From Alteromonas aestuariivivens (lineage in GTDB: Bacteria > Pseudomonadota > Gammaproteobacteria > Enterobacterales > Alteromonadaceae), in NCBI RefSeq assembly GCF_003367475.1, contig NZ_QRHA01000015.1, positions 1-63,411 of the forward strand: 63,411 bases of DNA. Direction: 5' to 3'. The notes beneath the pieces are model-generated. The model did not search any database. It saw only the letters and a program-made list of their open reading frames with translations, and was not told where the DNA came from. Below are positions 1-9,731 of this stretch, piece by piece (the first letter of the stretch is position 1; each line of letters starts with the position of its first letter). A program made the translations under genes and the position numbers.

Positions 1-119
1 CGACTGATAGTGCTATGACTTTTCCCCAGTCGCTTTCCTATTTCCCGATAACTGAAACCCTCGCGTAAGTAGGCCTCTATCTGGTATCGTTGTCCCTCGA
101 TCAACTGCTTGTAACTCAT
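1..119 (-). CDS. IS30-family transposase, N-terminal fragment (runs off the window)
   Basis: Reading leftward from an ATG at 119, the first 39 residues begin MSYKQLIEGQRYQIEAYLRE and continue into FSYREIGKRLGKSHSTIS. This is the N-terminal helix-turn-helix typical of IS30-family DDE transposases, which binds the element's terminal repeats. The catalytic DDE core lies outside the window, so it cannot be said whether the gene is intact. The recognition rests on the highly characteristic E-G-RYQI...L..G.S...I...LG...STIS pattern. Confidence 0.85.
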   Translation of the reverse strand, partial: MSYKQLIEGQRYQIEAYLREGFSYREIGKRLGKSHSTIS

Positions 120-225
120 GGTAGCTAATCTTGTTTTTTGGCGATTACAGAGTACCACCAACAGGCAGTTGATCTCTCCTCACCGTTTAACCATGAGTGG
201 TGCACTTATTATCTGAATTCGGGGC
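1..225 (-). mobile_element. Right-hand end of an IS30-family insertion sequence
   Basis: The transposase fragment is followed by about 100 non-coding bases that end in a sequence with the look of an IS30-group terminal repeat (roughly 197-225, containing gtgcacttattatctgaatt). The other end is outside the window, so the inverted repeat cannot be confirmed by pairing and the outer boundary near 225 is an estimate. The next base begins a near-perfect palindrome (226-244). IS30-family elements are known to favour palindromic targets, so this arrangement may mark the insertion site. Confidence 0.55.
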
Positions 226-244
226 ATTTTTCAGAATCTGAAAT
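226..244. repeat. 19-bp repeat with near-perfect palindrome, copy 1
   Basis: The string atttttcagaatctgaaat occurs here directly outside the IS30 end and again, identical, at 1173-1191. Its core tttcaga-a-tctgaaa has 7-bp arms around one central base. It may be an IS30 target site, a protein-binding dyad or a fragment of a dispersed repeat; nothing in the window decides between these. Confidence 0.6.
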
Positions 245-247
245 TAT

Positions 248-282
248 TGATCTGATCCAGTAAAAATGGACACATCTTTAAG
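248..282. mobile_element. Possible remnant of an IS3-type element end
   Basis: The stretch starting tgatctgatccagtaaaaat and continuing ggacacatctt resembles the left ends of many IS3-group elements (TG..., then an A-run, then ggacac). No IS3 transposase is nearby, so at most this is a solo end. The call is based on resemblance only. Confidence 0.25.
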
Positions 283-346
283 CGATATTTAATTTACAAA
301 TACAATACGTTTCACCACCTTTATAAACTGACAAAGGAGCACACCG

Positions 347-952
347 TTGGCGTTAAAGGATATTGATAACATTTCTTTGTTCACTTACTTTAAGCAACCT
401 TCCTTGGCATTAAATAAGCCCGAGTTTCCAGTAATTGCCTTTGTGTTAAATGGGCAAGTGATCGCCGCTATTAAAGTAACAATGGCTAGGGCATGGCACG
501 TTGAAAATGTCACAGCCAAACAAGGCTATGGGCCTACTATATACAAAGTATTAATGGATTTAGCTGGTTCTAAGGGCATTGCTCCATCTTTTAAGTATGC
601 AAAAGAACGACAAGATTATGTTGTTCACAAAAGTAGAAATATTTGGCACACGTTTGCTAAAAGCGAAGACGTGTCGACCTCATTTCTCGATGATAAGTAC
701 GAAGATCAAGTTCTCAATAACAAATTTGTCAGCATTAACCCTATAAAAGGAATTACCCAAGCGAAGCGTAATCTTAGGAACACTATCAGAAGCCAGTACG
801 TTAACCAGATGGGGTTTAGTCAGAAGCTAAAATCCTATCTCAAACCAAAGCAGATAGACTTGAAGTATCGAGCTTTTATATGTGACTCCCATTTCAATAT
901 CAGCCGCGCCGCTAAAACGCTGCTAGAAGAGAGTGTAAAGGCACATAGATAG
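347..952 (+). CDS. Hypothetical protein with GNAT-like motif
   Basis: A 201-residue soluble protein. The start is a TTG at 347, chosen because aaaggagc lies at a good distance upstream and no ATG fits. Residues about 58-73 (KQGYGPTIYKVLMDLA), followed by a Trp-centred VHKSRNIW segment near 92-99, resemble acetyltransferase-like proteins seen in phages and mobile elements, where a GYGP...LYD stretch forms the cofactor loop. That assignment is tentative, because the usual acidic residues of GNAT enzymes cannot be recognised by eye. The gene is A+T-rich with codon use unlike the downstream chromosome and sits between an IS30 end and a truncated gene, so it was probably acquired by transfer. No partner gene is visible. 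Confidence 0.6.
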   Translation: MALKDIDNISLFTYFKQPSLALNKPEFPVIAFVLNGQVIAAIKVTMARAWHVENVTAKQGYGPTIYKVLMDLAGSKGIAPSFKYAKERQDYVVHKSRNIWHTFAKSEDVSTSFLDDKYEDQVLNNKFVSINPIKGITQAKRNLRNTIRSQYVNQMGFSQKLKSYLKPKQIDLKYRAFICDSHFNISRAAKTLLEESVKAHR

Positions 953-1040
953 TCTTTTCTTTTAAACTAGATACGAAGTTAATGGAACAAAAAACTTTTA
1001 CAACGGCGCAAAATCAAAATTCAGTGTTGACGAAAGAACC

Positions 1041-1424
1041 TTGGATTTAACGGTCCGTTCGTTCTCTAATACTGCGCCTGGGACCACGGATACAAAAGCG
1101 TTATATGTTCTGTCAATCTACTCTTCTGTAAATAAAAGCTCATATTTACAAAGGCCGAATGTGAATAATTCAATTTTTCAGAATCTGAAATCTTCTTTGT
1201 TCCTATTACATACTGCTAAGAATCTCACAAATGCGTATAACATCCTTTCTGAAGATTTAGTCGCAAAAACAGGGATTGACTATTTCAGCATGTTTTTTCT
1301 CACGCTCTTCCAAATTAGAAACTCATCTTTCTGGCTCTTACACGCGATTCACGACATGTTACAGACGGACTTGATTGAAAAGTGTAGGGCTATTGTCAAT
1401 CCCATTAAATATTACGGGTGGTGA
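1041..1424 (+). CDS. Doubtful ORF in A+T-rich DNA, possibly a gene remnant
   Basis: A 127-codon open frame with a TTG start and no convincing ribosome-binding site. I recognise no family; the C-terminal half is rich in Leu, Phe and Ile. A short in-frame start at 982 (MEQKTFTTAQNQ...) reads into a stop in another frame immediately before this ORF, so the region could be a frameshifted gene. The 19-bp palindrome repeat (1173-1191) lies inside the reading frame, which argues against strong coding constraint. The rest of 953-1612 shows nothing beyond A+T-rich sequence. Confidence 0.25.
   Translation: MDLTVRSFSNTAPGTTDTKALYVLSIYSSVNKSSYLQRPNVNNSIFQNLKSSLFLLHTAKNLTNAYNILSEDLVAKTGIDYFSMFFLTLFQIRNSSFWLLHAIHDMLQTDLIEKCRAIVNPIKYYGW
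1173..1191. repeat. 19-bp repeat with near-perfect palindrome, copy 2
   Basis: Identical to 226-244 and in the same orientation. The flanks differ, so only the palindromic core and its A/T margins are shared. Confidence 0.6.
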
Positions 1425-1612
1425 TAACTTAAGCGTTCAATACATGCTTACATCCTTACCCCATAAAAAGCCTTAATAAAATAGTGTTTTTTGTATTCTC
1501 TACAGTTTTTGCTATTTCTCTGTAACTAACGATATCTGTAAATTTTTGTATTCCATTTTTTTGTATCTAAGCAACTCAGAAGTAATAAGCACAACATCCT
1601 TATTGACTGGTC

Positions 1613-2095
1613 ATGTATCAATTATACACTCAGAAGATACAAAAAAGTGGTGTATATATATGCCACAGTTTTGACCATTATATTGCAGCCAAAGTATTTC
1701 CCACGGCCGCTGCGGGCAGCTTTGCATCACAGGCCTGGCTGGACGACATCCCTGCAGACGAACACCCGTTGAACCAACAGCTGTGCGAATGCTTCAGAAT
1801 GATGTTCCTCAACCAGGAAAATACACCCAGCGCTTATCTCAAGCGCTCAATCGAAGCTGATCGGGCGTTGAAAATGTATTATTATGCCATGCCTCAGGAA
1901 ATGGCCGCCCGGGCATTCGAAGCCTGCATTCAGGATAACGCTCTTAAGAACGCGTTTTTGGTTCAGGGAACTAAAATGTCGACAGAGGCTAGACTTGGCA
2001 TTTATCCTCATGGTAATTTGCGTAAACAACTTAACCAGGCGTTAATGTTGTATTTTTATCAGCTGGGTAGTGCATTAGAAAAGAAAAAGCGCTGA
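1613..2095 (+). pseudogene. 5'-truncated CLCA_X-like protein gene (C-terminal half only)
   Basis: From about residue 17 the 160-codon frame (HSFDHYIAAKVFP, later HPLNQQLCECFRMMF, YYYAMPQEMAARAFEAC, AFLVQGTKMSTEARLGIYP) matches what I recall of gammaproteobacterial CLCA_X-family proteins. These have a metalloprotease-like H-E-W-F-H-x-F-D-H signature in mid-protein. Here everything N-terminal to the second His of that signature is missing and is replaced by an unrelated leader (MYQLYTQKIQKSGVYIC) in A+T-rich DNA, so the break lies near 1660. The C-terminal half has normal chromosomal composition and no stops. It is probably non-functional, since half of the presumed metal site is lost. The family name comes from memory of conserved motifs; the truncation is judged against that. 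Confidence 0.6.
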
Positions 2096-2195
2096 GCGGC
2101 GAACCATCGCATTGACGTTTGGTCAATTAGCCACCAACAAGTGTTACAAATAGTGCCAGTTTGTACAAAATGCTGTCCATTTTTGTGACAGAAGG

Positions 2196-2201
2196 TATAC
2201 T
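2196..2201 (+). promoter_or_regulatory. Putative -10 box for the exbD-like gene
   Basis: A tatact hexamer lies 36 bases before the exbD start codon. The -35 region 17 bases upstream (ctgtcc) is a poor match, so the assignment is weak. Confidence 0.3.
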
Positions 2202-2236
2202 GGTGAGCTCGAATTTAAGAGAAGAAAGAATACGAG

Positions 2237-2641
2237 ATGAAAAGAAAAAAACATACATCGGCCGATGACGAGGCTCAAATTGACATGACGCCCATGTTGG
2301 ACATTGTGTTCATCATGTTGATCTTCTTCATTGTTACCACTTCTTTTGTGAAAGAAAAAGGTCTGGATGTAAACCGTCCGGATAACAACAACCCACAGAC
2401 CAATCAGCCGTCAAAATCCCTGTCTATCAGGATTGACGCCCAAGGTGTTATCACCATGGGTGGCCGTGAAGTTGATATTCGCCGGGTTGTTGCGAACGCG
2501 CAGACCTTCCTGGCTGAAAACAACACCGACTCTGCGGCTATTCAGGCAGATGAAGATACCGAACACGGTATCGTGGTGGAAGTAATGAACCAGGTGAAAA
2601 TTGCCGGCATTGAAAAAGTGTCGGTACTGGTGAAAAGCTAG
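2237..2641 (+). CDS. ExbD/TolR-family biopolymer transport protein
   Basis: A 134-residue inner-membrane protein of ExbD type. A short charged cytoplasmic N-terminus leads into one transmembrane helix with the conserved motor aspartate (DMTPMLDIVFIMLIFFIVTT, residues about 16-35), then a periplasmic domain ending EKVSVLVKS. In the family it joins ExbB/TolQ to turn proton-motive force into TonB-dependent work. Length and motif are normal. No exbB, tonB or TPR gene, which usually accompany this ExbD class in marine Gammaproteobacteria, lies beside it. It stands alone between a truncated gene and its own terminator, so its partners must be encoded elsewhere. It could serve the two TonB receptors at 29497-35924, but that is inference. 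Confidence 0.9.
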   Translation: MKRKKHTSADDEAQIDMTPMLDIVFIMLIFFIVTTSFVKEKGLDVNRPDNNNPQTNQPSKSLSIRIDAQGVITMGGREVDIRRVVANAQTFLAENNTDSAAIQADEDTEHGIVVEVMNQVKIAGIEKVSVLVKS

Positions 2642-2660
2642 TCTGTTACACCAATATTGA

Positions 2661-2687
2661 AAAAACCGCCTTTCTGGCGGTTTTTTT
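2661..2687 (+). terminator. Rho-independent terminator after exbD (bidirectional)
   Basis: The stem aaaccgcc/ggcggttt with a 5-base loop is followed by a run of T and preceded by a run of A. It can also serve the convergent CheW-like gene ending at 2714. Confidence 0.9.
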
Positions 2688-2713
2688 ACATCAGCAGGTA
2701 AAAGAAAAAATGA

Positions 2714-3073
2714 CTACCTGATTTTCTCCGATTCGCCCCACGGCTCAAAGACCAGTGGCAACAGAGCCTGGGCCGGATAAGCAAACAAACCGAACCGATT
2801 TCCCTTACAGATACTCAACACAACGGCATGAGCAGGCATTTCAACAATGCCCCCATGGCAAGGATCGAACAACGGCACTTCATAACGCCCCAGCTCGAGC
2901 ACGGCAATTTTTTGCTGCTTATAGTAGATAACCCGGTCTGACACCGGATTCTCCAATTTGGCATAAACTTGGTAATAAGGTACCCGCCACTCAATATCCT
3001 GCCACACAAAAGGCTGCAAGATGCGATTGTGTACATAAGGCTGAATGCTTTGCGGTATGTTGGATATTTGCAT
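2714..3073 (-). CDS. Hypothetical protein, CheW-like
   Basis: A 119-residue soluble protein without signal peptide. Two segments, KIAVLELGRYEVPLFDP (about 55-71) and VVLSICKGNRFGLFAYPAQALLPL (about 84-107), resemble the two beta-rich halves of CheW/CheW-like adaptor domains (a ...hPhhDh... strand and a ...G..hGLhh..h... strand). The first CheW strands are not clear, so the call is tentative. No chemotaxis gene is adjacent. The downstream partner on the same strand is a bidirectional terminator, and upstream is trmN6 with a gap of about 110 bases. Confidence 0.5.
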   Translation of the reverse strand: MQISNIPQSIQPYVHNRILQPFVWQDIEWRVPYYQVYAKLENPVSDRVIYYKQQKIAVLELGRYEVPLFDPCHGGIVEMPAHAVVLSICKGNRFGLFAYPAQALLPLVFEPWGESEKIR

Positions 3074-3182
3074 AGTGCGTTTTCCTCCGCTGGAAACAGT
3101 GCCCTCATACCCACTATTGCTGAGTCAATGCTCAAAAACAAGCCCTACCACCTGAACTTCCTACCAGGGCTTAGAGGAACGC

Positions 3183-3908
3183 TTAAAAGTTCAAATAATA
3201 GCTTGCACACAAACGCCGAAAATTTTCGCTGTAAGTTGTTGATTGCGAGTGAATAAACAAGTTTTCCATTGCCACCTGATAATTGCCAAAGCCAAACTGC
3301 AGAGCGCTGACATGGGGCTCCTTTTCTGGCTGACTGTGAATGTGTAATACTCGCTTTACATTCAACCCGTTTGACTGTGCAACCTGAACAACCTCCTCCA
3401 CACGCCCATACGGGTAGAGACAATAAAAAAAGCCATCTTGAGATAAGTGATTACTTACCCACGAGAACAACTCAATAGCGGATAACCCCGTCGCCTGCCG
3501 TGCGGTTTTCCGCTCTATGGTCTGTTGCTGATATGCCTGTGTGGAACCGTTTGGCATCGCAAAATAGGGTGGATTTGAGATGATCAGGTTGTAAGGTACG
3601 CTTGGGTGATACTCTTGCACTGCGCCAGAGATCACCCTAAGACGTCTGCCCCACGGAGAGGCCTGCATATTTTCCTTCGCCTGGCCCGCTGCCTGCGGAT
3701 CAATTTCAATACCGTCAATCTCACAATCGTGATCCAGCTTCTGAGCCAGCATCAGCGCCAGCAATCCGCTTCCGGTACCTATGTCCAGCGCTCTCGCAGC
3801 CAGCATTGGCTCTACCCAGCTGCCCAAAATCAAGCTGTCGGTATTCACCTTCATCGCACACCTGTCGTGCGCGACATAAAACTGCTTGCAACGAAACCCC
3901 GCAGACAC
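3183..3908 (-). CDS. trmN6: tRNA1(Val) (adenine(37)-N6)-methyltransferase
   Basis: A 241-residue class I SAM-dependent methyltransferase of the YfiC/TrmN6 family, which methylates A37 next to the anticodon of tRNA1-Val. Visible motifs are the SAM-binding loop DIGTGSGLLALMLAQK (about 42-57), the acidic ribose-binding IDGIEIDP, and the catalytic NPPY (about 111-114) that marks N6-adenine methylation of nucleic acid. The GTG start at 3908 is preceded by aggag at 7 bases. The N-terminal HDRCAMKVNTDSLILGSW is typical of the family. It stands alone on the minus strand next to the SDR gene, 15 bases away, so the two may be co-transcribed. Confidence 0.9.
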   Translation of the reverse strand: MSAGFRCKQFYVAHDRCAMKVNTDSLILGSWVEPMLAARALDIGTGSGLLALMLAQKLDHDCEIDGIEIDPQAAGQAKENMQASPWGRRLRVISGAVQEYHPSVPYNLIISNPPYFAMPNGSTQAYQQQTIERKTARQATGLSAIELFSWVSNHLSQDGFFYCLYPYGRVEEVVQVAQSNGLNVKRVLHIHSQPEKEPHVSALQFGFGNYQVAMENLFIHSQSTTYSENFRRLCASYYLNF

Positions 3909-3923
3909 CGATTTACTCCTGAA

Positions 3924-4553
3924 TTAAAAATGCTGCAAACGTACCATCTGGTTAGCCACTTCAACCGCACTGACCGGTTTGAATTTTGCCAGCGGGCCAG
4001 GCATAAACATGCCAACCACAGGAGCAACATACTGCCCGAATTGCTCCAAAGGCCGTTTTTCCTCTCGCTTACCTAGTAATAATGAAGGCCGAACCGCGGC
4101 CGCATGCTGAAGTTGTGGCATGGACATTATGGCATTTTCAAGCTGCCCCTTTACCCGCAGATAGAAATTATTGCTGTTGGCATCCGCACCAACCGACGAT
4201 ATCCAAACAAACCCCTGGCACCGTTGAGCTCGCGCCAATTGGGCACAAACGTGTACGTATTCAAAATCGACTTTACGGAATGCCTCTTTGTTTCCTGCCT
4301 TTTTCAACGTAGTACCAAGGCAGCAATAAACATGGTCAACGTTGAAATACCCCTGATAGTCCTGCAAATTTTCGAAATCAATAACCACCGGAGTGAGCTT
4401 TTTCAAAGGGTCACTGAAAAAAGCAAAAGGAATTGGCCTGCGCACCAGGCAGGTAATCTGCACATACCTTGGGTCAAGCAGCAGACAACGAACGAGTGCC
4501 CGCCCAACCAGCCCGGTTGCGCCCAAAACTAGTGCAGTTTTATTGCTTGTCAC
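3924..4553 (-). CDS. NAD(P)-binding atypical SDR, HTATIP2/YbjT-like
   Basis: A 209-residue Rossmann-fold protein with the dinucleotide motif GATGLVGRAL (about 11-20), the strand-end SSVGAD (about 119-124) and a YxxxK pair in FYLRVKGQLE (about 130-139). This combination is typical of the TIP30/HTATIP2-like atypical short-chain dehydrogenases, whose bacterial members have no assigned substrate. The start is GTG at 4553. It is divergent from the dipeptidyl peptidase gene with only 60 bases between, so both promoters must lie in that gap. Confidence 0.8.
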   Translation of the reverse strand: MTSNKTALVLGATGLVGRALVRCLLLDPRYVQITCLVRRPIPFAFFSDPLKKLTPVVIDFENLQDYQGYFNVDHVYCCLGTTLKKAGNKEAFRKVDFEYVHVCAQLARAQRCQGFVWISSVGADANSNNFYLRVKGQLENAIMSMPQLQHAAAVRPSLLLGKREEKRPLEQFGQYVAPVVGMFMPGPLAKFKPVSAVEVANQMVRLQHF

Positions 4554-4613
4554 CTTGCGTCATCCTCTGTAATCACTACAATCGGCTTTCCACAGACAGA
4601 AATACAGATAAAA

Positions 4614-6821
4614 ATGAAAAAAGTCATTCTATTCGGAGCCCTAATGCTCAGTACCGTAATTCAGGCTCAGGACCTGACCATAGAACGCATATTTGCCTCT
4701 CCATCACTTGACGGCAATGCCCCAAGAAGCCTAAAGGTATCGCCAGATGGAAAGCGAGTTACCTTTCTAAAAGGCAAGCAGACCGACTATGAACGTCTGG
4801 ATCTTTGGGAGTATCACATCCCATCCGGTGAAACCCGGTTATTGTTTGATTCCAATGATCTACAAAGTGGTGACGAGCAATTGTCGGACGAAGAAAAAGC
4901 GCGTCGCGAGCGCATGAGACTTTCCGGCACCGGAATCGTCAGCTATCTGTGGTCCAACGATGGTCAGGCACTGCTGTTTCCACTTGGCGGCGACGTTTAC
5001 TACCACAGGCTGGGTACGCCAGGAGCACAGCAATTGCTGAACACCGAGGCGTTTGAAACCGACATCAAACTTTCTCCCAAGGGTAATTATATCTCGTTTA
5101 TTCGAGACCAAAACCTTTACATTAAACATATTGCCAGCGGTAAAGAGCAGGCCATCACGAGCGATGGCGGCGGCAATATAAAATACGGAATGGCCGAATT
5201 TGTTGCCCAGGAAGAAATGGGCCGCATGACCGGGTACTGGTGGTCACCCGATGAAGCGCAGATTGCGTTTACCAAAATTGATGAAACACCAGTAGAAGTG
5301 ATTACCCGCTCGGAAATTTACGCCGATGAGATCAAACTGATCGAGCAAAAATACCCCAAAGCCGGTACGCCAAACGTCAAGGTTGAACTGGCCATTCACA
5401 ACATTGAATCAGGGAAAAATACCTGGGTGGACATGGGTGCTAACCAGGACATCTATTTTGCCCGCGGAAACTGGATGCCAGACAGCGAAACCTTTACCTA
5501 TCAATGGCAAACCCGTGACCAGCAGACCCTGGAACTCAGAGCCTTTAACGTGGCCAATGCAGAACAGACCCTGCTGCTGAATGAATCCAGTAACACCTGG
5601 GTTAACCTGCACAACGACCTGACTTTCCTGGCTGACAGCAACCAGTTTATCTGGGCGTCAGAACGCAGTGGGTTTAAACACCTTTATCTCTATAACAACG
5701 ATGGCACACTGGAGCGCCAGTTAACGTCGGGAGATTGGGTAGTCGACAGTATCAAAGCGGTGGACAAAGCCCGTGGCGTTGTCTATTTCTCAGGTCGTAA
5801 AGATACTCCACTTGAAAGCCATCTATACCAGGTTGCACTGCAAGGTGGAAAAATTCAGCGAATTTCACAGCGTGACGGTTACCACAGAGTCACCTTCAGC
5901 GCAGATGCCTCAATTTATGTCGACAGCTTCTCAACCATCAACACCCCGACTCAGGTCAGCCTTCATCAGGCAGACGGCAAACAAATCACATGGCTGGAAG
6001 AAAACAGACTGGATGGCTCACATCCACTCACGCCCTATCTTGCCGACTGGACCAAACCCGAGTTTGGTACCATTACAACAAAAGACGGTGTAGACCTGAA
6101 ATACCGTCTGTACAAGCCTGAAAACCTGACCAGGAAACACCCGGCGATTGTGTTCCTTTACGGTGGCCCTCACGCCCAGGTTGTCACCAACAGCTGGTAC
6201 GGAAACCGCGGTTTACTTATGCAGTACTGGGTTAAGAAAGGCTACGTCGTCTTCAGCCTCGACAATCGCGGCTCCAACTACCGGGGCAAAGGTTTTGAAG
6301 ACCCAATTTATAAACAAATGGGGACGGTTGAGGTGGACGACCAGGTGGAAGGAGTTAAATTCCTGCGCACCCTGCCGTACGTTGACGCTGAGCGCGTGGG
6401 CGTACACGGCCACAGTTACGGCGGTTACATGACGCTGATGACCATGTTCAAAGCCGGAGATTATTTCAAAGCAGGCGTTTCCGGTGCCCCGGTAACCGAC
6501 TGGCGACTGTACGACACCCATTACACCGAGCGCTACATGGGTAACCCAAAAACTGACGATGCCGCCTACACGGCTTCATCAGTATTCCCGTATGCCAAAG
6601 ACTTGAAAGGCCCGCTGCTGATTTACCACGGAATGGCCGACGACAACGTGTTGTTTACCCACAGCACCATGCTGTACAAGCACCTGCAAGATCTGGCCAT
6701 TCCTTTTGAAACCATGGATTATCCAGGTAAAAAGCACAGTATCCGCGGTAAACAAACCGGTATTCACCTGTACCATACCATTACCAATTTCTTCGATCGC
6801 AATCTGCATCCGGAGAAATAA
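4614..6821 (+). CDS. Dipeptidyl peptidase IV-type prolyl peptidase (S9B), exported
   Basis: A 735-residue S9-family serine peptidase. A short signal peptide (residues 1-18, ending IQAQ) suggests periplasmic location. A DPP IV N-terminal beta-propeller follows, with the EE pair (Glu200-Glu201 in AQEEMGRMTGYWW) that binds the free amino terminus. The C-terminal alpha/beta-hydrolase has Ser601 in GHSYGGYMT, Asp676/677 in GMADDNV and His708 in KKHS. Such enzymes release X-Pro dipeptides from imported oligopeptides. Length is normal for the family. A hairpin terminator follows, so it is probably monocistronic. The context of exported hydrolases suggests nutrient scavenging. Confidence 0.93.
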   Translation: MKKVILFGALMLSTVIQAQDLTIERIFASPSLDGNAPRSLKVSPDGKRVTFLKGKQTDYERLDLWEYHIPSGETRLLFDSNDLQSGDEQLSDEEKARRERMRLSGTGIVSYLWSNDGQALLFPLGGDVYYHRLGTPGAQQLLNTEAFETDIKLSPKGNYISFIRDQNLYIKHIASGKEQAITSDGGGNIKYGMAEFVAQEEMGRMTGYWWSPDEAQIAFTKIDETPVEVITRSEIYADEIKLIEQKYPKAGTPNVKVELAIHNIESGKNTWVDMGANQDIYFARGNWMPDSETFTYQWQTRDQQTLELRAFNVANAEQTLLLNESSNTWVNLHNDLTFLADSNQFIWASERSGFKHLYLYNNDGTLERQLTSGDWVVDSIKAVDKARGVVYFSGRKDTPLESHLYQVALQGGKIQRISQRDGYHRVTFSADASIYVDSFSTINTPTQVSLHQADGKQITWLEENRLDGSHPLTPYLADWTKPEFGTITTKDGVDLKYRLYKPENLTRKHPAIVFLYGGPHAQVVTNSWYGNRGLLMQYWVKKGYVVFSLDNRGSNYRGKGFEDPIYKQMGTVEVDDQVEGVKFLRTLPYVDAERVGVHGHSYGGYMTLMTMFKAGDYFKAGVSGAPVTDWRLYDTHYTERYMGNPKTDDAAYTASSVFPYAKDLKGPLLIYHGMADDNVLFTHSTMLYKHLQDLAIPFETMDYPGKKHSIRGKQTGIHLYHTITNFFDRNLHPEK

Positions 6822-6830
6822 TCTCAATTA

Positions 6831-6867
6831 AACAACGAGTTTGGGCACAATGCTCAAACCCGTTGTT
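6831..6867 (+). terminator. Terminator after the S9 peptidase gene
   Basis: The arms aacaacg and cgttgtt, extended by an imperfect gtttgggc/gctcaaac stem, form a long hairpin directly after the stop codon. The T-run is short (ttta). Confidence 0.65.
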
Positions 6868-6932
6868 TATTGTCACTGCAATCCCGTCAATTTGCGCTAC
6901 GCTTGCTAATGCCTGTTTAAAGGGATACGGTT

Positions 6933-7907
6933 ATGCTTCGCAAGTACACAATCTTTTTACTCCTGATGTCTGGCGTTTTCTCCTGCTATAGCGCCCCATT
7001 GCCATCCTGGCAGGATGGCGAAAGCCGCCAGGCCATCGTGAGTTTTGTAGCCTCCGTAACAGACAGCAGCAAGCCCGACTTTGTGCCCCCAGAGGATCGT
7101 ATTGCCGTTTTTGACAACGACGGTACCTTATGGAGCGAGCAGCCTATGTACTTTCAACTGCAGTATGCGCTGGACAAACTCAAGGAGCGTGCAAAGGACG
7201 ACCCTTCACTACTAAGCTCGCCGGTATTAAAGGCGGCCATTGAAGGCGATCTGAAAACCGCTCTTGCAGGCGGCGTACCCGCACTGCAGGAAATCATCAA
7301 TCAGTCCCACGCCAATCTGAGCGTTTCCGAATTCCAGCGTGAAGTGCGTCAGTGGCTGAACTCGGCAATCCACCCCACTACTGGTTTGCGCTTCTATGAC
7401 ATGGTTTATCAGCCTATGCAGGAATTGGTGGACTACCTCGAAAGCAATGATTTCACTGTGTACATCGTGTCTGGCGGCGGCCTGCATTTTTTGCGCGCCT
7501 TTGCTGAGCAGCGCTACGGGCTTCCCCCTCAACAGGTTGTTGGCAGCCGGGGCAATGTAACCTATGAAGTGATGGACGGGACCCCAATCATTGTTAAAAC
7601 CGAAAATGTGCTGTTTGTGGATGACGGGCCGGGCAAACCCATTGGCATAGACACGCACATCGGTAAAAAACCCATCTTTGCAGCCGGCAATTCCGACGGT
7701 GACTACCAAATGTTGCAATGGACAACTTCTGATTCTCCGTCCTTTGGCCTGCTTATCCATCACACCGATGAGGAGCGTGAATTTGCCTACGACTCCCCCA
7801 GTCATATCGGGGAGCTCAAGCAAGGGCTGCAGGATGCTCATGCCAATGGCTGGCTGGTCGTTGATATGAAAAAGGACTGGAAAACCGTATACCCGGAACG
7901 TCCGTGA
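6933..7907 (+). CDS. Exported HAD-superfamily phosphatase
   Basis: A 324-residue protein with a hydrophobic export signal (residues 1-20, ...LLLMSGVFSCYSA; the Cys could be lipidated, though the lipobox is not canonical). HAD motifs are complete: motif I Asp61 and Asp63 in FDNDGTLW, motif II Ser180 in VSGGG, motif III Lys235 and motif IV Asp255/Asp257 in GNSDGD. The DNDGTLW form with a helical cap at about 75-165 is typical of PSP-like periplasmic phosphatases. The arylsulfatase gene follows 97 bases downstream; HAD and sulfatase genes are often paired, so both may act on the same esterified substrates. The substrate is unknown. Confidence 0.88.
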   Translation: MLRKYTIFLLLMSGVFSCYSAPLPSWQDGESRQAIVSFVASVTDSSKPDFVPPEDRIAVFDNDGTLWSEQPMYFQLQYALDKLKERAKDDPSLLSSPVLKAAIEGDLKTALAGGVPALQEIINQSHANLSVSEFQREVRQWLNSAIHPTTGLRFYDMVYQPMQELVDYLESNDFTVYIVSGGGLHFLRAFAEQRYGLPPQQVVGSRGNVTYEVMDGTPIIVKTENVLFVDDGPGKPIGIDTHIGKKPIFAAGNSDGDYQMLQWTTSDSPSFGLLIHHTDEEREFAYDSPSHIGELKQGLQDAHANGWLVVDMKKDWKTVYPERP

Positions 7908-8004
7908 CAGTTCAGCCGCATCCCACAGGAGGGCTGAGGATAATCGTTCTGTTTCATCAATAGCCCCACATATTACGGGGCATTCTAATCCAAGGAATCC
8001 ATTC

Positions 8005-9570
<1,566 letters not shown>

Positions 9571-9643
9571 AGCAATTGGGTTCAACACTCTCCATGGAGG
9601 ATAAAATTTACCTCATTTGGGGAGCCAGTTAACTTCCGAAGCA

Positions 9644-9671
9644 CCTACCTCATTCCCGCGATTGAGGTAGG
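9644..9671 (+). terminator. Hairpin between arylsulfatase and dehydratase genes
   Basis: Perfect 9-bp arms cctacctca/tgaggtagg around a 10-base loop. There is no T-run, so it may be a weak terminator or an mRNA-stabilising structure. Confidence 0.45.
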
Positions 9672-9731
9672 CTGCCAACCCGATTCGATGGTACAGTACG
9701 AAAATCTTTATTCAATTCAGAAGGATGTACT

